The position numbers and the translations under genes are program-made. 64,000 bases of DNA from Trema orientale. Lineage: Eukaryota; Streptophyta; Magnoliopsida; Rosales; Cannabaceae. Below are positions 56,275-64,000 of the stretch, piece by piece (position 1 is the stretch's first letter; the number at the start of each line of letters is the position of its first letter). A model generated the notes under the pieces. It made no database searches. It saw only the letters and a list, made by a program, of their open reading frames with translations, and was not told the DNA's origin. The stretch is taken from NCBI GenBank assembly GCA_002914845.1, contig JXTC01000045.1:875485-939484 (forward strand). The letters run 5' to 3'.

Positions 56275-56856
56275 GCCATGTTTGGTATACTATATAAGGG
56301 CTCTGTATTGTATTAATTAAACATAATACTGTATTTGGTTGTGCCTTTATATTGTATTATTTAATATGACATCAAAATTTAATACAATACGGAGAGTATT
56401 ATCTAATACATAATAAAATGTCTGTATTACACTCTATTACAAATTTTAACTTTAATGAAGTATTGTACAATACTCACTTTCCTCACTTTTTTCTGTTCTT
56501 AATTTCTCTCTTATCACTTTCTTTCTCACATCACTTTATCCTTTTCAAAAGTGATATTTTTCTAAATCAATTTTTAAAAGTGGTATTTTTCTAAATTTAT
56601 ATCTAACAAGTGATTTTTTCGTAAATAAATTTTTTAAAAGTGGTAATTTTACAAGTAGCATTTTCCTAAATATATTTTTAAAATGGTATTTTTCTAAGTA
56701 AATTTTTAAAAATAGTATTTTTTAAAATTAAGTTTTTAATACAATATCTTAATACAAATGCAACACCAAACATAGTACTGTATTAAAATAATACAATACA
56801 ATACAATCTAATAAAATACATCACAATACAATACGGCGCGCACCAAACGTGGCCTA
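56275..56856. mobile_element. hAT-like MITE
   Basis: Ends AGGCCATGTTTGGTATACT and, from the right, AGGCCACGTTTGGTGCGCG, followed in both arms by TGTATTGTATT and related repeats. The interior is AT-rich with repeated TGGTATTTTTCTAA. No clean target duplication was seen. Confidence 0.65.
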
Positions 56857-56929
56857 AATAAATAAATAATCACTCATTTTCTAAGCAACTCAACGATGTT
56901 TAACTCAAAAAAATAAACTCATTTTTTTT

Positions 56930-57853
56930 TTAGCAAAAACTGGAAGCGGAGTCGGTGACGTTAGCAGCGGGAGGGATGACGAAATGCCAGAGCCTCCCCA
57001 CGGCTTTAACCCTGTACTTGGCGCACAGGAACTCCTCCGCGAACATCTTCTCCACCCTCCTATTCACGTCGTGGAGGAACACGTGCGTCACCCCCGGCCC
57101 CACTCTCGCACGTGCCATAACCGCCGCCGAGTATATCGCCGCCATCCTCCCCGGCGCCTCGGGGAAGTAACCCCTAGGCGCGTCGATCATGATCAGGTCC
57201 CACTCCCTCCCGTACACCTCGTCGGGCAGCTCCGTCAGCGCCAGCCTGCACCGGCTGTCCGGGCCGAGCCGAGCCGCCGAGGGCCAGCAGTCCGGCTCGG
57301 CTTTGTAGCTCGATATCAGCTCGTCGGCCTCGGACAGGCGGGTCCGGTAGTTTACCGGGTGGGCCCGGAGGATCGGGGCGTCGCGGAGGACCGTCTTGAC
57401 CCAGTCCGGATCCTCCTCGAGGAACAGCGTGACGCCACGTGGGTTGAGGGAGGCCCACATGAGGGAGTCGCGGCCGACCCCGAAGACGAGGAAGTTGCAG
57501 GGCGCCAGCGACCGTAGGACCTCGAAGGAGACCCGGATCTCGTCGATCGACTGCTGCGGGACCACCGATGACGTGGCGTAGTGGAGTATGGCCAGGAGCT
57601 GGGTTGGCGTCGCCGCGTACTCCGCCGCCTTCGCCGCCGCCACCGGGTCGGCCGGCGGGCAGCTCGCGAGCCCGAGTGACGCCGTGGCCGTGGTGGTGCT
57701 CTGATAAAACGTTTGGGTCAGAGCGAGTGTGAGCAACGCGGCGGTGAGCGCGACGGCGATTAGAACGGCGAGGAGGCGTGGCCGTTCGGTGATTCTGAAT
57801 CGGCCGAGTCTGTGAGTAGCACCACTCTTCATATCGTCCTTGTCTTTGGTCAT
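56930..57853 (-). CDS. GXM: glucuronoxylan 4-O-methyltransferase (DUF579)
   Basis: An intronless 307-aa protein. GXM enzymes transfer methyl from S-adenosylmethionine to O-4 of glucuronic acid side chains of xylan in the Golgi during secondary wall formation. Residues 27-48 are one signal-anchor helix (LLAVLIAVALTAALLTLAL), as expected of a type II Golgi protein. The DUF579 domain follows: PTQLLAILHYATSS, LAPCNFLVFGVGRDSLMWAS, LNPRGVTLFLEEDPDWV, EWDLIMIDAPRGYFPEAPGR, and HVFLHDVNRRVEKMFAEEFL ending WHFVIPPAANV. These match GXM rather than the related IRX15 branch. The upstream TATA box at 57983-57976 supports the chosen start; MTKDKDDMKS has a second ATG at codon 8. Codon usage is very GC-rich, so the antisense and shifted frames here are shadows. 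Confidence 0.93.
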   Translation of the reverse strand: MTKDKDDMKSGATHRLGRFRITERPRLLAVLIAVALTAALLTLALTQTFYQSTTTATASLGLASCPPADPVAAAKAAEYAATPTQLLAILHYATSSVVPQQSIDEIRVSFEVLRSLAPCNFLVFGVGRDSLMWASLNPRGVTLFLEEDPDWVKTVLRDAPILRAHPVNYRTRLSEADELISSYKAEPDCWPSAARLGPDSRCRLALTELPDEVYGREWDLIMIDAPRGYFPEAPGRMAAIYSAAVMARARVGPGVTHVFLHDVNRRVEKMFAEEFLCAKYRVKAVGRLWHFVIPPAANVTDSASSFC

Positions 57854-57975
57854 GGCACACAGATAATAATAATAATGTGATAATATTATTATTATTATTA
57901 TAATAATTGTTGGTTGGAACTTTTAATTTGCTCTTTTGTCTTATTTTTGTGTACGGAAGAAAGGGGGACCCTTCC

Positions 57976-57983
57976 CTATATAG
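57976..57983 (-). promoter_or_regulatory. TATA box of GXM
   Basis: CTATATAG on the minus strand, about 120 bp upstream of the GXM start codon, in a GC-richer promoter stretch within AT-rich DNA. Confidence 0.6.
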
Positions 57984-58377
57984 GCCGACAATTCATATTT
58001 TTATAAATTACGTTACGAAAAATAAAATTGGAAAACATGCAAGGAAAGGTAAAGACGTAAGAAAAAGACTGGTATGTATGTAATTTGCAATAGAATAGAG
58101 AGATGCATGTAGTTTTAAAAAAAAACATGGAGCAAAAGTGAAGCTATATAAGGAAAAGATTTCTTAGAAAATGGAATGAAAGACAAGTTTATAACAAATA
58201 AGACTTGTTTAATTACTCGTGAAAGTTAGCGAAAGGGAAATTGCGTTTATATGGAACAGACTACTTTATTAATATACTTCTCATTCATTAATGTTTTTTA
58301 TATTTTGCTAAATATTGTCATTAGTATTTTTTTCTGTTTCCTTTCTCATCTATATATCTATATCTATATATATATAT

Positions 58378-59203
58378 NNNNNNNNNNNNNNNNNNNNNNN
58401 NNNNNNNNNNNNNNNNNNNNNNNNNNNNNNNNNNNNNNNNNNNNNNNNNNNNNNNNNNNNNNNNNNNNNNNNNNNNNNNNNNNNNNNNNNNNNNNNNNNN
58501 NNNNNNNNNNNNNNNNNNNNNNNNNNNNNNNNNNNNNNNNNNNNNNNNNNNNNNNNNNNNNNNNNNNNNNNNNNNNNNNNNNNNNNNNNNNNNNNNNNNN
58601 NNNNNNNNNNNNNNNNNNNNNNNNNNNNNNNNNNNNNNNNNNNNNNNNNNNNNNNNNNNNNNNNNNNNNNNNNNNNNNNNNNNNNNNNNNNNNNNNNNNN
58701 NNNNNNNNNNNNNNNNNNNNNNNNNNNNNNNNNNNNNNNNNNNNNNNNNNNNNNNNNNNNNNNNNNNNNNNNNNNNNNNNNNNNNNNNNNNNNNNNNNNN
58801 NNNNNNNNNNNNNNNNNNNNNNNNNNNNNNNNNNNNNNNNNNNNNNNNNNNNNNNNNNNNNNNNNNNNNNNNNNNNNNNNNNNNNNNNNNNNNNNNNNNN
58901 NNNNNNNNNNNNNNNNNNNNNNNNNNNNNNNNNNNNNNNNNNNNNNNNNNNNNNNNNNNNNNNNNNNNNNNNNNNNNNNNNNNNNNNNNNNNNNNNNNNN
59001 NNNNNNNNNNNNNNNNNNNNNNNNNNNNNNNNNNNNNNNNNNNNNNNNNNNNNNNNNNNNNNNNNNNNNNNNNNNNNNNNNNNNNNNNNNNNNNNNNNNN
59101 NNNNNNNNNNNNNNNNNNNNNNNNNNNNNNNNNNNNNNNNNNNNNNNNNNNNNNNNNNNNNNNNNNNNNNNNNNNNNNNNNNNNNNNNNNNNNNNNNNNN
59201 NNN
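58378..59203. other. assembly gap (826 N)
   Basis: Undetermined bases, bordered by an AT-rich TATATA stretch on the left and a T-run on the right. Any frame spanning it is meaningless. The low-complexity borders suggest a sequencing or assembly failure; true size is unknown. Confidence 1.
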
Positions 59204-59297
59204 TTTTTTTTTTTTTTTAAATTACCAATAGTCATAAATGTTTTAAACATAATTTTTTAGATGGATAGAGAGAGGATTGGGAGGAACAAGTTGATAC

Positions 59298-59864
59298 TAG
59301 GAATAACAATGAAGCGGATCGGGGATGATTTTTCAATTACCATCCTTATCCCCGAAAGCCAATCATAATACCATATTTGCCTCATTAACCATTCTTTTGG
59401 ATGCGAGAACAGTGCGGATATTAACCAACAGATAATGGGGAAAACTGTGGTTATCCATTATCCATTATAATAATAAAATATTAAAAAAATTAAGATGAAA
59501 ATACTAAATTCTTTTCATAATCAACAAAAAATAAAACACAACAATATACTAATAATTTTTGAACTCTAAAATTTAAATATATAAGTATATATAACTCTCC
59601 AAATTCATTATTTTACCAAAGATATAAGAAAATAGATAGTATAAAATTAAATAGATATTTATATATATAATAATTTTTCTATATAAATATATATATAGGG
59701 GTGGGTACAGTGCGGATTATGCTAATACTATCCCTGCACCATACCCGCATATTAACGGTGCAGTTATTCTCCACCCCGGTCATTTTTCCCCCTTGAGTAG
59801 TTTTTTCCCTCCCCGTTCGGATCGAATTGGATATCCATAACTGTGGATTATATTGCCATCCCTA
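59298..59864. mobile_element. hAT-like MITE, copy 1
   Basis: Left end TAGGAATAACAATGAAGCGG; right end, reverse-complemented, TAGGGATGGCAATATAATCC. Shared interior with the next element includes CCATCCTTATCCCCG, ACAGTGCGGATTATGCTAA and ATTAACGGTGC. The flanking 8-mers GTTGATAC and GTTGACGG agree only in part. Confidence 0.6.
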
Positions 59865-59892
59865 GTTGACGGATGCTCTCCATACTTATGTT

Positions 59893-60469
59893 TAAGAATT
59901 GCAATGGGGCGGATCGGGGATGGTTTTTCAATTACCATCCTTATCCCCGATAGCCAATCACAATACAATATCCGCCCCATTAATCATTCTTTTGGATACG
60001 GGGACGGTACAGGTATTAACCAACGGATAACGGAGAAAACCGTGGTTACCCATTACCCATTGATAATAATAAAATAGTAAAAAAATTAAGATGAAAATAC
60101 TAAATCCTTTTCACAATCAATAAAATATTAAACACAACAATATACTAATAATTTTTAAACTCTAAAATTTAAATATATAAGTATATATATAACTCTCCAA
60201 ATTCATTATTTTACCAAAAATATAAGAATATAGATAGTGTAAAATTAAATAGATATTTATATGTATAATAATTTTTCTATGCAAATATATATATATCGGG
60301 TCGGGTACAGTGCGGATTATGCTAACACCGTCCCCGTACCGTACCTGCACATTAACGGTGCCATTATTTCCTGTCTCGGTCATTTTCCCTGCTTGAGCGA
60401 TTTTTTCCCTCCATGTTCAGATCGGATAACTACGAATACCCGTAACCATGGGTTATATTACCATCCCTA
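59893..60469. mobile_element. hAT-like MITE, copy 2
   Basis: A second copy of the same element in the same orientation, starting TAAGAATTGCAATGGGGCGG and ending ACCATCCCTA, similar to copy 1 along its whole length. Flanks CTTATGTT (59885-59892) and CTTGTATT (60470-60477) agree at 6 of 8 bases. Only 28 bp separate the copies. Confidence 0.65.
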
Positions 60470-60819
60470 CTTGTATTTGGTTGGAATGAGGGTAGAGGGA
60501 GGGCTTGAGCCCTACGCCATGGCCCATTATTTTGTGTCCTTCTATTAATGAAAGGATTCAAGTTCAACCTCTCCTTTCTCTTCTATATGAAATGAAATAA
60601 ATAAAGCCCTCTATTTTTCCTATTCTCTGTCCCACTTACCAAATAATTTAAGTTCCTACTCTCCCCCCTCCCTCGTACCAAAATAACCAAACAGTGCTAA
60701 GGCTCTTCTTTTAATAAAGTGCTGAAGTGGTATTTTTCTTAATAATTGTCCAAACATTTGTCTCAAAAGTATATATACGCTAATTGGGCCAACTGGGTAA
60801 AGATCGGCCCATGAATTTT

Positions 60820-61285
60820 ATGTAAACCCAGCATGATCAAAAAAGTTCATAAATACTCGTTTTCAAAACTAGATTTCCACAAATACCCATTTTTTTTATT
60901 TTATAAATACCCATTTTTATACTTTTTTTTTTTACCACTGTTTTATATATGAAGATATACATTTCATGCATTAAATATATACTGTAGTCTACATTTCATG
61001 AATAAAAATTATACTAAAAATTAGCACACATTTTAAAATATATATCATAGGTCAAATTTATAATGAAAAATGTAAATCGTGGTAAACATTTACATTGTAA
61101 ATATATATTATTCATATTTTATACATGAAATGTGTACCTTAGAGATAAAATTTAAATTGTAAATATGGACCGCCCATATTTTACATATGAAATGTGAACT
61201 ATAAAAATGGGTATTTTTTGAAAGAAAAACAAAAAAACAAATATTTTTAAAACTAAATTTTAAAAACAGGTACTATATGTAAATT
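60820..61285. repeat. AT-rich inverted-repeat element, family unclear
   Basis: AAATACTCGTTTTCAAAACT and ACAAATACCCATTTTT on the left are mirrored by AAAATGGGTATTTTTTG and AAAACTAAATTTTAAAAACA on the right. The interior has several TGAAATGTANAC-like blocks. Ends and target duplication were not resolved. Confidence 0.35.
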
Positions 61286-61314
61286 TCTCACCAAATCACG
61301 AAAGACGTAGGCCT

Positions 61315-62014
61315 GTTTGTTTCACTCGTCATATTCCAATTCAAATGGACTCATTGGAACGAGTGTTTGTTTCAATCATTCTAGTTATTCTATTTAAAAA
61401 CTCTTTTGAAATGAATATTTATTTCAACAATTCAATTTTTCTATTCAAATAGTCCATCAGTTATATTAACTATTTGAATGAGTTTTTTGTGTCTTGAAAT
61501 AAAAATAGAGTCTAAAAAGTATTTTTGGATGATTTATTTTAATATATCTCCTTCTTATTACAACTCAATCTATTTTATTATTTAACGCCCTCTGGTTATC
61601 TTCCTCCCTATCTACACGTACAAGCCAAACAAAGGCCAAGCTTTTTGCAGAGTACGAAGCACAAAACCCTAACTGGTATTTCTCAAAATTTTACTCTTTT
61701 CATCATCTTCATGCTCGTAAATCTAAAACTGAGCATGAAATGAGTATTTATTTTAACAATTTAGTTTCTTTATTCAAATGGTCTATCATTTATATTAATT
61801 ATTGGAATGAGTTTTTTGTGTCTTAGAATGAGAATTAAGTTATAAAATGTATTTTTGAATAGTCCATTTTAATATCTATCGTTCTAATTAGAACTCATTT
61901 CACTTTATTTCATTATTTCAAACGTCTTTCGTTCTAATTATATTTAACTCATTCTACAATTTTCATTTTCATTTACGTATGCTAATTTAAACGGGCGAAC
62001 AAACAAACAGAGCC
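61315..62014. mobile_element. hAT-like MITE interrupted by a duplicated RPL27 leader
   Basis: Left end GGCCTGTTTGTTTCACTC and right end CGGGCGAACAAACAAACAGAGCC match the element at 13266-13620, as do inner blocks TGAGTTTTTTGTGTCTT and TTCAACAATTC. The middle is not simple element sequence: the RPL27 leader copy at 61581-61730 interrupts it, and element sequence starts again at about 61736. Confidence 0.6.
61581..61730 (+). repeat. upstream duplicate of the RPL27 5' leader
   Basis: About 150 bp that closely match 62023-62172: TTTAACGC, CTCTGGTTATCTTC, CCAAACAAAGGCCAAGC, TTTTTGCAGAGT, AAAACCCTAACTGGTATTTC and CTTCATGCTCGTAAATCT are shared. It stops before the start codon, so it carries no coding. 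It may act as an extra promoter or leader. Confidence 0.9.
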
Positions 62015-62217
62015 ATAGTTTATTTAACGCGCTCTGGTTATCTTCTTCCTTATCCACAGGAACAGGCCAAACAAAGGCCAAGCTTTTTGCAGAGTTCAGA
62101 AGCACAAAACCCTAACTGGTATTTCTCAAAATTTTCACTCTTTTCATCATCTTCATGCTCGTAAATCTGAAATTGAACTTTGTTTTGATTTAAATTTCAG
62201 GGATAGAAAGAAGAAAA

Positions 62218-63941
62218 ATGGCAGCTGCATCAATGAGTTTCAACCTGGTGGGAGCGTTTAGAGGGCTTTCAATGAGCTCGGGCTCTTCCTCGTCGTCATC
62301 ATCTTTCTTCAAAGGGGATTTGGGTTCCTTAACTATGGCGGCTCCAAAGCTATCCTTCTCTTGTCCACAAAGGCTCCCCTTGACCATCCAAAATGCGCAC
62401 AAGAAAGGAGCCGGGAGTACCAAGAACGGTCGTGATTCCCCAGGCCAAAGGCTTGGAGTCAAGATTTTTGGTGATCAGGTTGCCAAGCCTGGCTCCATTA
62501 TTGTTCGCCAGCGTGGGACTAAGGTAATACTTTTCTGGGTTTTATTTATTTGTTTATTTTTGTTTGCCAATTATATTATGCGTTTTTGATATTTGGGCTT
62601 ATTTAACTTAACATTATAGAACTGGCTGTGCCAAAATGTTGTTCATTTGTAGTAGAATTAGAAGCTATTCAGTGAGCTAATACTGAAAGCCATGTTTACT
62701 ACTTTGTAATGGACCGCAATATGAATCAGAGAGTAAGGAAAATGTTATTAAATTGTTCCTTTTTGTTTTGTGGGCTTATTTTTCTTATGGAATATAAAGC
62801 TTGTTTTGTAGTAGAATTAGTAGCTAATCAGTGGGAGATATAATAGTTGTAGGAGATTGTATTAGAACTTCTTACTAGTTTGAATGTGCTACTATGGATA
62901 ATTAAAAAGGTTAAATTTTGAGGAGTTTGGTACTGTTTGTGGATATAGAAAATTTAGTTGAAAAGTTGGGCTCTTTTTGTTCTTCCTGCCACCATCACTG
63001 TAGAACTGGGAAGCTGGTATGAAACAAGAATTGCTTCTGTTATCTGTTTTATTTTGTGGGTTTGAGATAAGTTGGTGGAATTGCAGTGTGTTTGAACTTT
63101 ATTCACTCAAGGAAATATTAAGGCTTTTTTGTTTAATCAAGCTGACATATATTATCATAGAATAATGTACTCTTCTTGCCTTCTCGCTTCCCCCATTTTA
63201 ATGTGGCATTATTAGTCGTTATCTTACTCAATTCTAGGAATGAAGTTTTGGGGCCAGGACATTGTAGTTTGAAACTTGATTGTCACTAGAGTACATTTGA
63301 TCTAGTGTGACTCCACAACACGGAGCATGTGATGGTTGGAATTTACATCTGTGTTTCTATGATTAAGAAAAGCCCTTGCTTGAGGTCGTTTGAGAAGTTA
63401 TATGTGGATGAGAGACATTATATATTTCGTTTGAAATATTACGTCAAAAACAACAAAGTTCCCACCGTAAAGCAATTTGCTCTGATTTCCTTGGTGCAAG
63501 CTTTATTACTTTATCAACTGCATAAATTTATTTTTCTGACCTATAGCATCAAATTCAGTTCCATGCAGGAAAGAACGTAGGCCTGGGCAAGGATCATACG
63601 ATATTCTCATTGATTGATGGCCTCGTAAAATTTGAGAAGTTTGGACCTGACAGGAAGAAGGTTGTTATACTGCTGACTTTTGACCATGCAATATAGTTGT
63701 TTTGTCAAAGAGATAGATTCGAGACCGATGCTGATTGCCTACTCTGTGTGATTGACAGGTGAGCGTCTACCCAAGAGAAGTGCAGCCTGAGAACCCGAAC
63801 AGCTACAGAGCTAGGAAGAGGGAGTACTTCAGGCTGCAGCGGGAACGCAAGAAGGCCCGAAAGGAAGGCATTGTTCCTCAACCCCAGCTGGTGCTGGCTT
63901 CTGCTGACGATGATACTACAGACAACAATCCAGTTTGCTGA
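62218..63941 (+). CDS. RPL27: chloroplast 50S ribosomal protein L27
   Basis: Three exons (62218-62523, 63559-63660, 63759-63941) give 196 aa. bL27 sits at the peptidyl-transferase centre of the bacterial-type ribosome; this nuclear copy serves the plastid. Residues 1 to about 58 are a Ser/Ala-rich transit peptide ([20 protein letters not shown]). The mature part begins near A60 ([20 protein letters not shown]), followed by [40 protein letters not shown] and [12 protein letters not shown] plant-type C-terminal extension rich in basic then acidic residues ([20 protein letters not shown]) ends the protein. A leader intron of about 80 bp is likely (ACTG|GTATTT near 62119 to TTTCAG at 62200). Its upstream region is duplicated at 61581-61730. 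Confidence 0.96.
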
Positions 63942-64000
63942 TTCTTAGAAGCGACTTCTTATGCCAACTCTTACCGCGTTATATTGTAATCAGAATGTGC

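Noticed and set aside
56984-57517. 177-codon plus-strand frame and a 228-codon shifted minus frame over GXM
   Set aside because: Shadows of the GC-rich GXM coding sequence.
58251-59250. Frames of about 300 codons across the N stretch
   Set aside because: Made of undetermined bases; no information.

Overview
The window is nuclear DNA of a flowering plant, almost certainly a eudicot. Most genes are split by short AT-rich GT-AG introns, intergenic DNA is AT-rich and full of short transposons (MITEs, SINEs), and several proteins are plant-specific (plant-type TOM20, DCD-domain NRP, GXM xylan methyltransferase, plastid L27, a type I MADS factor). I could not fix the species. There are no operons or bacterial-style features. 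All coordinates below were assembled by eye from open frames joined at splice sites.

Layout. 0-3 kb: a partial SINE, a 125-bp tandem repeat, then ENY2 (+), whose ATG is split by an intron. 4.3-6.8 kb: a type I MADS-box gene (+) with a probable 5'UTR intron. 8.4-11.1 kb: a DCD-domain N-rich protein (-). 11.8-20.5 kb: gene-poor DNA with MULE-like and hAT-like elements and a SINE. 20.8-23.2 kb: TOM20 (+). 24.0-27.4 kb: a YrdC/YciO-family gene (+) with a GC-AG intron. 28-29.3 kb: GTCGTT-rich DNA with two SINEs. 29.9-35.0 kb: a 13-exon multi-pass membrane protein (+). 35.7-36.7 kb: a fasciclin-like protein (-). 37-45 kb: a transposon nest with three fold-back MULE-like elements, an LTR fossil, an unexplained array of hairpins, and a hAT MITE nested in a MULE MITE. 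45.9-46.9 kb: intronless, GC-rich ribonucleotide reductase small subunit (+). 47.6-49.4 kb: a conserved plant protein of unknown function (+). 49.8-52.0 kb: a shortened ClpC-like AAA+ gene (-). 52.8-56.9 kb: more MITEs, a SINE and a possible LTR fossil. 56.9-57.9 kb: intronless, GC-rich GXM (-). 58.4-59.2 kb: assembly gap. 59.3-62.2 kb: paired hAT MITEs and a duplicated RPL27 leader. 62.2-63.9 kb: plastid ribosomal protein L27 (+).

The genes are unrelated housekeeping and developmental genes, as is usual in plants: chromatin and mRNA export (ENY2), mitochondrial import (TOM20), DNA precursors (RNR2), plastid translation (L27), cell wall (GXM, FLA) and stress (NRP). The observations most worth follow-up are the hairpin array at 42.4-43.4 kb, the ClpC-like gene without N- and M-domains, the set of MULE-like elements with 9-bp target duplications, the duplicated RPL27 leader, and a 41-bp exact exon copy inside an intron.
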